Source of the DNA: Aegilops tauschii subsp. strangulata
Lineage: Eukaryota; Streptophyta; Magnoliopsida; Poales; Poaceae
Direction of reading: 5' to 3'
Length of the DNA stretch: 64,000 bases
Assembly (NCBI RefSeq): GCF_002575655.3
Contig: NC_053036.3
Span: forward strand, 644,326,736 to 644,390,735
Shown: in pieces, positions 43,686 through 55,490 of the stretch
Numbering within the stretch: the stretch's first letter is position 1
Layout of the letters: each line of letters begins with the position of its first letter
Translations under genes and position numbers: made by a program
Notes under the pieces: generated by a model
The model's input: the letters and a program-made list of their open reading frames with translations, nothing else
Told to the model about the DNA's origin: nothing
Database searches by the model: none

Positions 43686-46600
43686 CATAAATAGCGTTGG
43701 GGCTTCTGTCTGTTCCTTGAGCTTCTTGCCATCACTTTGCTCCTCGTGCAGCTTGTGCTCATCGCTTCTTCTCTTCTCCTCTTGGTTGTCGGTACCTTGC
43801 GCGTCTTCTTCAAACCTACCATAGAGCTGTGCAAAACATAAAGGGTAATGAGATCATGTCAAGTGATAAATATACAGTAGTATTTGACCCTTGCAAGATT
43901 TACATACCTAGCAGAACTCACAACAACAGAAGGTTGGTCACCATTTGGAGCCTCACTTGGATCATCATTTGGAGCCTCACTTGGATCACCATGATCACCA
44001 TTTGGAGCCTCACTTGGATCATTATTTGGAGGATATTTTGGATCATCGTCAAAATCATGCGGCTGTTGACCATCATCATTTGGAACCTCGTCAAAATCCT
44101 CATCTGATGCAACCGGTTGTTGACCATCATTTTCATCATCTGTTGAGGCAACCGGCTGTTGACCAACATTTTCATCGAAGCCTTCATCAAAACTCTCTCC
44201 GAACGCTGGATCTACTGTGTTATCATAATACTTACCGAAATGACCAGACCAACCACACCTTGTGCACTTATGCTTCCTCGCTCCAAGTCCAGCTCCTTCG
44301 CTGCGAGGTCTGATTCGACTCTTCCTTGGTCTACCTGCTGCTCTCTTCAGAACTGGAGCGCAAAGCTTGAATCCAGGGTCCACCATGTCCCATTGTTGTT
44401 TTCCCTCCATAGCAGGCAAGGCATAAGCATATGTGGCTTTGAACCTTGCAACAGAGTAGTAATCATGCACATACTGCTGTATGTTCCCTGCTGGACCTGG
44501 GAGAGAAGTGATGAAAAACAAGGCATGAATGCATGGCAACCCAGTTATCTGCCATTGCCTACAACTGCAAGTTCTAGCTTCTAAATCCACTGGATATCTC
44601 CATTCCCTCTTCTCTTTATCCAAATATGATATCTCTGCTGTGGTACCCGAGCAAAGAGTCATGTTCATTTCCAAGCCTGTTGTTTTCTGCTTCAGTTCAT
44701 TCATCACGGCAGGGATGATAATGTGGCCCATGAATTTTGCATCGGCTATTCCTGCACGATAATGAAATTTCTGCATGTATTCTATCCTTATCCTGTCAAG
44801 CAAATCCACCACATAATGACCCTTTAGTTTCCGGATCGTTGAGTTGAAAGACTCTGCTAGATTATTGTGCACATAGTCAACTTTGCTCAGTTCACTGAAT
44901 TGGCTTCTGGCCCATAACTTGGAGTGGTGTGTTTTCAAGTATTCTTTCACTTTGGGATTCATGTATAACTGCCTCAAGTGGTAGTTGTGCTTCTTCACAC
45001 TGCAAGTCAAAGATGCTGGCCATAAATTGTCGGTATACACATTTCCTTTGAATTTCTTCATGAAATTTGCAGCAAGGTGATGCATGCATTCCCTATGCTC
45101 TACTCCAGGGAACACATTGTCCACGGCCACTTCTAAACCTTTGCAGGCATCTGTATGAATGACCAACCCATTGGGATGTGCAATAGTCCAGCGCAGATTA
45201 TGCAAAAACCAAGTCCACCTCTCCTCAGACTCTATCTCCAGCACATCGTAGGCAACTGGAAATACAAAACTGTGTGCATCAACTGCACAAGCTGCTACTA
45301 ACTGTCCTTTAAACCTCCCTGTGAGAAAAGTGGCATCAATAGCCAAATAAGGCCTGCAGCCTGCCAAAAAACCCCGGCGACAAGCCTCAAAGCAGAAAAA
45401 AAACCTCCTAAAGCATTCATTGGTCTTTGTCACTCCCCTGAATGTGTACTCCACGGTGTGGTGATCAATATCTACAACCTGGGCTTGTCCTCTCCACTTC
45501 ACCTTTGAATGAATACAACAATTGAAAACTTTCCTACCTGTTACCATAAATAGAATCCATAGCATGTTGTTTACCATTGAACAACCTCTTGTATGGTAAA
45601 TCTATCTTGAACTTATCTTTGATGTTCTTCTGCAATTCGGACCCACTTGCTGGTTTTCTTTCACCCACTTCTTTACTTCTTATGCCACCCATCTTGACTT
45701 GGATCTACTGATTGTATCCTTCCTAAGGGTTGATTCCTGGCATGTGTGCTTAAAAGGGTTCACTTTGACCTGAACATTAGTGCTATTTCGCATTTTAGAT
45801 GCGAGCAGCCTCCATGGACAACCCTCAGTCGGACAGTGCACTCTATAACGTACTTGATCGCTCTTGTCAACTTTGAAAGTACGTTCTACCTTGATGCGGT
45901 ATGTCACAAGTGCATTTCTACACTCAGTCATGGATGCAAAAACGGTACCTTCTTCCATATGAGGGTTCAAAGGGTCCCATTCAACAGCTGCAAGGTCTTC
46001 GTCCTCACCCACCGCGTTATCATCCACATAGACTGCATTGTGAGCCTCATCTTGGTTTTCAGCCCGAGGTGCCCGTCGTAAATTCTGAATAACATCAGAA
46101 TATAGCTTCTCTTCATCAACCCCGGAATTGTAGTCATCGGGCTCCACTTCAAGGGGGGCCCTACTGCCGTTGCCCACACTTGTCGAGCCACCACGTCGTC
46201 GTGCACCAACTGAATTGTTCTGGCTAGAGATGCCATTACGACGACTTGGTTCTCCCCGAGATGTTGCACCCGTTATCCTAGGTCCAAATGCCTGCTCAAG
46301 CACATCAACTTGCAGCCTCACATGAAAATTATCTTTCTCTTTATGCCTAACAAACATGGTAGCCAGCTCTTCATCATTATTAACTGTCACCCATTTCTTT
46401 TCCCCATCATAGTATTTGTATACCACTTCATCAAGCAAACCCCAATGATATTGGCTACAAATTACCTCCCCAAATTGTCTGAAACTCCAATTACTAGCCA
46501 TTGGCAACCGATAATCGAAACCTCCTTGGTATTTATTCTTATCCTTTGCATCGAACATGTACCGGTCTCTTCTAATGTGCACCAAGAAAGCAAACCGCAA

Positions 46601-46803
46601 CTCTATCCTAACCGACGAAAAACAGAGACGCAATCAGCACACTAATTGGGCAAACCTACTCGAATCGACTGTTCAAATGCACAACTAAGCTCAATCTAAA
46701 CAGGAGGCGTGACTTACCCCTCGGGAACCCAGCCGTGGACGCGGCGGATCTCCGGCCCGATGCCTGCCTCGCCAAATACTCCGGGGTCGCCGCTGCTCGC
46801 CAT
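43686..46803 (-). pseudogene. mudrA: MURA-type MULE transposase, broken
   Basis: Minus strand. Exon 1 46803-46718 (MASSGDPGVFGEAGIGPEIR), GT-AG intron, main exon from 46607, a last intron 43907-43827 and a terminal exon to TGA at 43688-43686. The amino part has a PB1-like region (YYDGEKKWVTVNNDEELATM) and a C-x4-C...H-x-C DNA-binding finger (CPTEGCPWRLL, FKHTCQ). A TAA at about 45680 and frameshifts at about 45580-45650 separate it from the DDE core: AIDATFLTGRFKGQL (D), VIHTDACKG (D), CMHHL and NLAESFN (E). A SWIM finger (CSCRQWQITGLPCIH) follows, then a CCHC knuckle whose last Cys is Tyr. Acidic SEAPNGD-type repeats and a basic tail (KKTRKVPTTKRRRE) end the frame. It would cut and join element ends; it is inactive here. 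Confidence 0.92.
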
Positions 46804-47219
46804 TTCACCCTAGGGTTCTTCCTCCTAGTTCAAACAGCTCCAGCAGCCCCCCACCTTTGAGCGCTCCGGCCGGGCGCACGGAAGGAGGCCGCGCCGTGGG
46901 TCGAGCAGGTGGCGGGCGCCCCACCCGTGGCATCGCAGGAAGGTAGCGGGCGTCGCAGGTAGCCGTGGAGCGTCGGCGCAGGATGGTAGCGGCGGAGCAG
47001 GCCGTGCAGCTGGTGGCGGGGCAGGTGCTGGCTGCGGCGCAGGTGGCGGCGGCGGTGGCGCAGGAAAGCCGGCCGGCGGATGGGAAGAGTGGGCGTCGAC
47101 GCGGACACCACAGGTGATTTTGGGGATTTTGTTGCACGGGCCCACATGTCAGCTCCGGACCCACGTCCACGCGGTCCCACGTGTAAGCTCCAGACCCACA
47201 ACCACTAACGCCGGCGGAC
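46804..47219 (-). promoter_or_regulatory. GC-rich promoter/leader region of MURA
   Basis: Sits between the MURA start and the LARD insertion, inside the right TIR-proximal part of the MULE. Very GC-rich with open frames on every strand that I do not believe. The LARD separates this region from the TIR. Confidence 0.4.
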
Positions 47220-50200
47220 TGTGACGCCCCCGATTCAATCGTACACTAATCATACACGCAAATGTGTACGATCAAGATCGAGGACTCACGGGAAAATATC
47301 ACAACACAACTCTAGACACAAATTAAAATAAAACAAGCTTTATATTACAAGCCAGGGGCCTCGAAGGCTCGAATACATAAGCTCGAAAACACAAGAGTCA
47401 GCGGAAGCAATAATATCTGAGTACAGGCATAAGTTAAACAAGATTGCCTTAAGAAGGCTAGCACACAAGTAGCAACGATCGAAAAGGCAAGGCCTCCTGC
47501 CTGGGACTTCCTAACTACTCCTCGAAGCCGAACTCCACGTAGAATCATCCTCGGTATCTCTAGCTCCTGGACTCCAGCATCTGGTTGCGAAAACAAGGTA
47601 TAGAAAGGGGAAAAGAGGGAGAAAAGCAACCGTGAGTACTCATCCAAAGTACTCGCAAGCAAGGAGCTACACTACATATGCATGGGTATATGTGTAAAGG
47701 GCCATATCGATGGACTGAACTACAGAATGCCAGAATAAGAGGGGGATAGCTAATCCTGTCGAAGACTACGCTTCTGGCCACCTCCATCTTGCAGCATGTA
47801 GAAGAGAGTAGATGGTAAGTTCACCAAGTAGCATCGCATAGCATAATCCTACCCGGCGATCCCCTCCTCGTCGCCCTATTAGAGAGCGATCACCGGGTTA
47901 TATCTGGCACTTGGAAGGGTGTGTTTTATTAAGTATCCGGTTCTAGTTGTCATAAGGTCAAGGTATAACTCCGGGTCGTCCTTTTACCGAGGGACACGGC
48001 TATTCGAATAGATAAACTTCCCTGCAGGGGTGCACCACATAACCCAACACGCTCGATCCCATTTGGCCGCACACACTTTTCTGGGTCATGCCCGGCCGCG
48101 GAAGATCAACACGTCGCAGCCCCACCTAGGCACAACAGACAGGTCAGCACGTCGGTCTAAATCCTATGCGCGCAGGGGTCTGGGCCCATCGCCCATTGCA
48201 CACCTGCACGTTGCGTACGCGGCCGGAGAGCAGACCTAGCAACCTCCATTTCAAAGGAAGTCACGTTACGCGGTCCAACCCGAGGCGCGCCGCTCAGTCG
48301 CTGACGTCACAAAGGCTTCGGCTGATACCACGACATCGAGTGCCCATACCTTTCCCACGTAGTTGGTTAGTGCGTATAGACCAAATGGCCAGACTCAGAT
48401 CAAATACCAAGAACTCGTTAAGCGTGTTATTTTTAAGTATCCGCGAACGCCGACCAGGGCCAGGCCCACCTCTCTCCTAGGTGGTCTCAACCTGCCATGT
48501 CGCTCCGCCACAAAGTAACAGTCGGGGGCCGTCAGGAACCCAGGCCCACCTCTACCGGGATGGAGCCACCTGTCCTTTCAGCCCCCTCATCAGAATCACT
48601 TGCGGGTACTCAACGAGCTGACCCGACTTTAGTCACCACATGTGTCATGTATATAAAGTATATAGTATATACCCGTGATCACCTCCCTAGTGATCACGGC
48701 CCGATAGTATAGCATGGCAGACGGACAAGAATGTAGGGCCACTGATGGAAAACTAGCATCCTATACTAAGTATTTAGGATTGCAGGTAAGGGTAACAACT
48801 GTAGCAACAATGACAGGCTATGCAGCAGAATAGGATTAACCGAAAGCAGTAACATGCTACACTACTCTAATGCAAGCAGTATAGAGAAGAATAGGCGATA
48901 TCTGGTGATCAAGGGGGGGCTTGCCTGGTTGCTCTGGCAAGTAGGGGTCGTCAACAGCGTAGTCGGTCGGAGCACCAGCAGCGGCGTCGGTCTCACAGTC
49001 TACCGGAGAGAAGAGGGGGAAGAAACAGTGAATACAATGCAAACAGATGCATAACGATGCATGACAAAGCAAACAGCGGTGTTAGGTGTGCCCTAACGCG
49101 GTAAGAGGTGATACCGGCGAAGAGGGGAAACATCCGGGAAAGTATCCCCGGTGTTTCGCGTTTTTGGACAGATGAACCGGAGGGGGGAAGTTGCGTGTTT
49201 GCTATGCTAGGGATGTGTGGCAGACGAACGGGCTGCGTATCCGGATCCATCTTGTCGTTCTGAGCAACTTTCATGTACAAAGTTTTTCCATCCGAGCTAC
49301 GGTTTATTTTATATTGATTTTAAAAAGGATTTAATCAATTTTCGGAATTATCAGAATTTAATTAGAAAAGGCAATTATGATGTCAGCGTGACATCAGCAT
49401 GATGTCAGCAGGACCAAAGGTTGAATTGGTCAACCCTGTAGGTGGGTCCCGTTCGTGATGGTCACAAGTTAATTAAACCTGGTTAATTAATTTAACCAAA
49501 AGAGTAGGTTAATTAAACAGCATTAATTAAGTTAATTAATTAATTAACTAATTATTTTAATTATTATATTTTTTTAGACGTTCTGGGCCGTGGGGCCCCA
49601 CGGTCAGTGGCACAGGGCCAGTGGGCGTGCGAATACGGCGAACGGGCAGTGGCGTTCGGGCGCTGGGCGTCGGATGCCGGAGCGCTCGATGCGCGCGGTC
49701 GGGGCGCTGGAGGTGATGGCGCGGTGGCACAAGGGCAAGCCAGAGCGGGGAGGGATGCGGGAGGCCGGGGCGAGGCCAGGGGTCGAGCGGAGCAGGGGGG
49801 AAAGGGGCGGCCGGCGCGCTAAGCGCGGCGCTGCAGCGACCGCGGCCGCGGGCGAGGTCACAGGGAGCGAGGCGTGCGGGCTGCGGGGCTGGCGGCGGCC
49901 GAGCGCGACCACGGCGGCTAGGACGCAGAGGAGGCATTGGCCACGAGCAGAGAAGGGCAGGGGCGCGGACGTGACAAAGGCGCGGGCTGCACGAGCGGGG
50001 CTCGGGGGGTGGCCAGAGCGCGACGCGGACGGCGACGGGCGCGAGCATGCGTGGAAGGCAGCAAAGAGGGGGGTGCGCTCACTTTCGTTGCAGGGGAACA
50101 GGGGCGGCGAGGCTCGTTGTAGCCGTTGGGGAGGAAGGACGGGGACGGCCGGCGCAAGGGAGGAGGCGACGACGTAGAGGACGGCGGGGAGGTAGTCCAG

Positions 50201-51041
50201 CGACGGGGGGGCTCCACGCGGCGACGTCGGCCTCGGGGCGCCGCGGGTGTCGGGGGCGAGGCGGGGAGACGACGGCGATGAGGCCCGGCGTGTCGAGGCC
50301 GTGAGCCGCAGCGGCGGCGGGGCAACGCCGGGAACGGGCGCCGGCATCGTGGGGGAGCGCGGGGCGCGGTCGTCGGGGTGGATCCCCGATCCAGGTCAGG
50401 GGGAAGTGGGAGGAGTGAAGGGGGGTCGTGGGAGGGGCGAGTGGGGGCGGTGAGGGGTTAGGGTTTCGGTCGGTCGGACCGGGGGGGCTAGTAGGCTAGG
50501 GCGCGGGGTGGGCCGGCCCATTCGGGCGGCTGGGGCCAGCTGGGCCACTGGCTGGGCCGAGGTCCAGTTGGCCACGAGGCCTCTTTTTTTGTATTGTAGT
50601 TTTATTTCCTTATATGTATTTTATTTCTTTTCTGTTTTACTTTGTTCCTCCTTTTATTTTAGTTTTGTAAAGTACAAAAATGACCCCTAAATTAGTACTA
50701 CCACTAAACGCACAACCATAAAAAGTTTAGTCCCTAAATAGAATAGTTTAACATTTTATTAATTATAAAAGGCATTTCATTAATTGTTTTGCTACTATTT
50801 TATTCATTTTATAGTATTCAAAGCTTTTATGAAAGTGGGGTTTCTTCACCACAATTACCTTTGCATTATTTGGCACAACTCGAACATTTTAGTTTTAAAG
50901 TTTGAAAACTTTTGTTGTTTGTCTTTATTTTAAATTTGAATTTCAATCGTTTTTGAACCATCGCGAGATTAACTACAGTGACAGCGGTGACATGGCATCA
51001 TTAGGAGAAGGTTACTGTAGCTTAATTATCCGGGCGTCACA
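47220..51041 (-). repeat. 3' LTR of the LARD (3.8 kb)
   Basis: Minus-strand start TGTGACGCCCGG at 51041, end GGGGGCGTCACA at 47220. The first 361 bases recur at 54650-55010. A strongly GC-rich block (49.59-50.52 kb) gives long but unconvincing frames. Confidence 0.8.
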
Positions 51042-51054
51042 ATTCTCCTCCACT
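51042..51054 (-). other. Polypurine tract of the LARD
   Basis: Minus strand AGTGGAGGAGAAT abuts the LTR start at 51041, which supports the minus orientation. Confidence 0.6.
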
Positions 51055-54000
51055 ACAAGAAATCTCGTCCCGAGATTTAAGAGGTCGTGTAGTGGGGGAG
51101 GGATTCTGGTTACGAATATTCTAACGAGTCTTCTCGGTCTTGGTTGCTCTTCTTGGAGAGGTCGATCCATTACGTTGATGTCTTCATTTCTCTGCTTCAT
51201 GTCATCATGATGAAGTCGGCATCCTTTCGTCGGGAACTCCATCGTACGTACGACAAGGGGTAACTTCGGAAAAACGGACCGCTACAATGTTGCTTATCTG
51301 GTAGATAACAGCAGGCAAGGTGGCGGAAAGTAACTCTCGAATTGAAACTTAAGAAAATATCGAGAGCAAAATAAGAAGGTACCATGAGAAGTTGCAAACG
51401 GATAGGCAATCGTTCGATGTCTGAAGCAACGTGCGAAAGGGGCCCAGAGCAACGAGATTGAGTATTGCGTCTGTTACCAGAATAGATCACTAGGAAGGTG
51501 GCCCATGAATTACATATGAGGCCACGCGCGAGGAATAACTTGACAACAGGGTGCACAGGAGAGTCATGTTTCGATCCTGTGGAACTGTGGGTTATGGGCC
51601 CACCATGTGGGTTAAAAGTAGGAAGGGCGATGACGTCTTGCACGATCATGTAAGCAAGGCATGTCAGAGGATAGCCTATCAGTTATGTCGGCAACAACAT
51701 CGGTACCAAGGGCGAGGGACGAAGAGAACCATTTTCCTGCTCGTTGAACGAGGCGGACCAATAGGCAAAGTTCTCGTCCATCGGTGGTTACTGGAATGTC
51801 ATCAACAAAAGTAACAGGGTCTTACTGACAGAGTGGTACAACGAGGTGTCTACATAAGTAGGGGATTATTACTGCTTATATTATATAGATCACAAGAAGG
51901 TTTAAACAAACCAATGGAAAGGAAAAGTGATTATCAGGTTTAAACAGAACAATGGAAAGGAAAATGTGTATACACACATATTTCGGGGGTATATCCTTCC
52001 CAAGGACAAGCGGAGCATGATATTCATGACAGGATAGAAAGTAGAAAACCATTTAGGTAAGGGGGGAGGAATCTCATGATATTACCCATACAACGGTGTT
52101 AGGATAAATGATAAAGAAAATTTAGCATTGTGCTTCAAATGTTTTTATTGAAAATCGGAGTATCATAGACATGCTTCGAGATAGCATTGACATGGTCTTC
52201 AAGCAAAGGTCGGACTTTGGATACACAAAGGATCCATCAGGAACAACTCATAGAATAAGTCTTGCAATAGGTCCTCCAACCAGGTGTGCTAGGCATGACA
52301 TCACCTTATTGGGTTATAGAAAGACCAATGCTATGGCTCTTGGAAAATGTTCCAACCATCATATCTGACCGAGTTTCAGATCTGGTTGGTGTCAGGATAA
52401 CTCAGACTCAGGATGTCCGAGAAGAAAAGGTGTAACACAAATTAACGCAAGGACATTTTAAGATTCTCGGGAATTGTACTATGGAAGCGAGTTCCAAAAC
52501 AAGAGTTCGTCATTAAACCAAGGAGAGGAAGAGGAGGTGGCTGATGGACTCAGCGACAATTCATCCAGATTTCCAAACAGGTGGATTTCCACAATTATGG
52601 AGATAACATTTGTCAGATCAAATGGTATAATGTGTATGCTCGAGCAAAACATACATAATTAAACATTGGTTGAAAGGTACACCCGAAATATGGGCTTAGG
52701 TAGCATGACTGATGTTAGAATGGTGATTCGTTAACCAATGGTCTAAGAATGAAATGTTGACCATTAACTTCAAAGCAATAGCGTTGCTAGAAGGCAGAAT
52801 CCAAACAGCACCATTCACTTGTTGGTACCCCGGTTGGAATCAACACGGGGACTAAGAAAGAATGGTGATGGTGAGAAGTATCACTATACCAAGAATTCTT
52901 AAGAGGTGGAGTAATCCTCACAACATCCTTGACATAAAAGATGGTAATACTCCAATGTGAAGAAGAACAGATGTTGGATAGCAAGGAACTCAAGATTCAA
53001 TCCAAAACATGAACCCGTTTGTGTTGAGAGAAGACAAGGATGTGGTCGATGATAACACAAATCATCGAGGGACAAGGATGGTATTTCTCAACATGAATTC
53101 GATCGGTATCCTTGAAGAGCTCAGAATGTTGATGATGAACATGACACATTTGTCGAGAGGTTTCATGAAGTTATAATCGATCGGCGATGACATCAAGTCA
53201 AAGGAATGATGAAGCGAAAGGTTATTGGACCATGGGTAAGACACAAACTCAAAATCAAGTTTGCTATTCAAGGAGAAATGATATGACGAGGAAGATCGAC
53301 GTAAGATTAGCTCACCGTCGAAATTTGTGCTCCAGGAAGAAGGACCAGGTAGCACAGTTAAAATTTAGCATGATAATGATATAGCCGAGCAGGCTAGGAA
53401 TGACTTGAAGGATTATTAAACTCATAAGCAATGAAGATTACTTAGAGTTATCGAACCAGAGTGCGGAATCGGTTCACTTACCGGTGTTCTTGAGTGACTA
53501 ACAACTCAAAACCCATGAAAAATTGGAATCAGTGAGAAATAATAGCTGATGAAGACTCATAAGATGCAACACAGTTCTTAGATATTCTCGAGATACCATA
53601 GGGTAATACTCGACGGTGGATCAAGGTAGAGGTTGGACTGGTGTATTGACTTGCAAAAGACAAGTGCTTTAACTTGTCCGAGAAATGGTATTTAAAGGAG
53701 AACATGGCCGGAACCATGATTGCAAAAGACCAGATCCCAGATATAATATGAACTTATACCAAGGGAATAATTAATTTAAGAGAAGCTTCCATGATAAGAT
53801 CTACATGGTGTCCATGGGCATGAACACAAAGTTCAAGGTCGACTCCCACTTCTCCAATTCATGACCATTCATTCACTGCTCTATTAAAACTGATATGAGT
53901 GTGAAAACCTACCTGGTGAATTACCAGAGGAGTATGACCCGTGAAAACTTTCGGGTTCATACATATTAGGGAAGGCATAGGTTCAACCCGTCAGGGTATC

Positions 54001-54649
54001 GTGGAAACATATTCCACAGCTTCAATAGTAAATACCACCAGCTTGAAAATAGAGCGTGGTTGAGAAAACAGAGGATACAATTTACCCAAGGCTTAAAGGA
54101 TCTGACGGTCCATAGAGGAGCTGATGTGAGCATCGGCACACAACCAGCTGAAGAAAGGATGCAAGGGCATCAGATTATAGAACATCTGATTGATTCGATG
54201 CTTAGATATCAAAGGAATTATGATTTCCAAATCGAAGGATCAGAAGCAGACGCTCTAATCAAGGGTGGATAAGTTCAATAGACCTAAGGGTACAATTGAC
54301 GGCAAATAGATTGGTCGAGAACAAGCTCATGTTCAAAAATGACGTCTGAGCCGGAAAGATAATTTAAAAGGATCAACTGACGATTGCGTGCATTCGCACT
54401 CATGTTGAATCAATAGGATCAAAATGACGGTGTCTAAGGATACTAACGAATATTACCAGACATATGGAAAGCATCCATAATGCAAGCAACATGTATTGCA
54501 GAGCAATAAGCTACTGAGGAATTTTGGAGGATCGATTAGTATTTCGAAGACAATTGTGAAACACATGAACAACTGGGGATGAGCGGATACTCGATAAGGG
54601 CGAGAAATTATCCGTAGGGGTATTCAGGTGGCAAGGAACTGCAAGGTAG
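51055..54649 (-). other. Non-coding interior of the LARD
   Basis: About 3.6 kb with no frame resembling gag or pol on either strand. Conserved non-coding interiors are characteristic of LARDs and are thought to serve RNA structure and packaging. Short alternating stops in all frames. Confidence 0.65.
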
Positions 54650-55010
54650 TGACCCCTAAATTAGTACTACCACTAAACGCACAACCATAAAAAGTTTAGT
54701 CCCTAAATAGAATAGTTTAACATTTTATTAATTATAAAAGGCATTTCATTAATTGTTTTGCTACTGTTTTATTCATTTTATAGTATTTAAAGCTTTTATA
54801 AAAGTGGGGTTTCTTCACCACAATTACCTTTGCATTATTTGGCACAACTCGAACATTTTAGTTTTAAAGTTTGAAAACTTTTGTTGTTTGTCTTTATTTT
54901 AAATTCGAATTTGAATCGTTTTTGAACCATCGCGAGATTAACTACAGTGACAGCGGTGACATGGCATCATTAGGAAAGGGTTACTGTAGCTTAATTATCC
55001 GGGCGTCACA
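54650..55010 (-). repeat. Truncated 5' LTR of the LARD
   Basis: 361 bases matching 50681-51041 with few substitutions; similarity stops abruptly at 54650 (TGACCCCTAAATTAG), marking a deletion of about 3.4 kb of LTR. Confidence 0.85.
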
Positions 55011-55064
55011 CGGACGGAATGGACTCAAATCTGGCCGTTTGGCCTCGTCATAGTAGCTGTGCAT

Positions 55065-55152
55065 GGACTAGGGGGCAAAACTGAGCACAATTCGCATCTG
55101 AGGGCAAAACTGAGCACACGGACACCACTGAAGGCAAAAGGATAATTAGCCC
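55065..55152 (-). repeat. Right TIR of the MULE
   Basis: Inverse of 39529-39617; ends GGATAATTAGCCC followed by the TSD TTCTAGTTT. Confidence 0.9.
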
Positions 55153-55161
55153 TTCTAGTTT

Positions 55162-55490
55162 ACATTGCAACTACATATTAGCACACATATATAGGAACTA
55201 AACATAAATATGAAGGTTGAAGAAAATCACAAATATAGTTTACAAACCGAATTATTCAATTTAAACACACCCAAATGGTTTAAATGTAGCAAATAACATG
55301 TGAAAACACAACTAGGAAGTGGGCTGCCAGGCCACAATCCAGAGCACTTGGGTTTTGGCCCTTCAACCTTCAAACAATGTTCTATCTCTCGTTTCCGTGC
55401 TAAAAAATTTGAGAACTCATCTCAAATGATTGTGAAACTATCTATCCCACTGAACACTAGAGAGAACAGTTGTAAGGTTTTTTTTATCTA
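55162..55490. other. AT-rich flank between MULE and LINE fragment
   Basis: Nothing recognised; continues the AT-rich context interrupted by the MULE at 39519. Confidence 0.4.

Larger units (their letters stand above)
47220..55010 (-). mobile_element. LARD-type retrotransposon (Sukkula-like) with truncated 5' LTR
   Basis: Flanked by CGGAC (47215-47219 and 55011-55015). Ends are TGTGACGCCC and GGGCGTCACA. Read on the minus strand: 361 bp of 5' LTR (55010-54650), a 3.6-kb interior without coding capacity (54649-51042), a purine tract, and a full 3' LTR of 3,822 bp (51041-47220). Very long LTRs plus a non-coding interior of about 3.5 kb match the LARD class described from barley; the Sukkula name rests on remembered terminus similarity. 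Most of its 5' LTR has been deleted, so it cannot be copied properly. Confidence 0.85.
39529..55152. mobile_element. Large Mutator-like element (MULE) with MURA and accessory genes
   Basis: Flanked by perfect 9-bp duplications TTCTAGTTT (39520-39528 and 55153-55161). TIRs of about 88 bp (GGATTAATTATCCTTTTGCC on the left; right end inverse with a few changes) each contain two GCTCAGTTTTGCCC motifs. The total is 15,624 bp, of which 7,791 bp plus a 5-bp TSD is a nested LARD, leaving about 7.8 kb. Inside are a GRF zinc-finger gene (+), an unidentified ORF (-) and the MURA transposase (-, broken). The gene content marks it as derived from an autonomous MULE. Confidence 0.93.

Noticed and set aside
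49604..50347. A 247-codon minus-strand frame and overlapping long plus-strand frames
   Set aside because: They lie wholly inside the GC-rich part of the LARD LTR, overlap on both strands, and consist of Pro/Ala/Arg/Ser runs; GC content alone keeps them open.
50681..55010. A complete LTR retrotransposon with 361-bp LTRs
   Set aside because: Flanks of this pair do not match as a TSD, while 47215-47219 and 55011-55015 do; the LTR continues left of 50681 to 47220.
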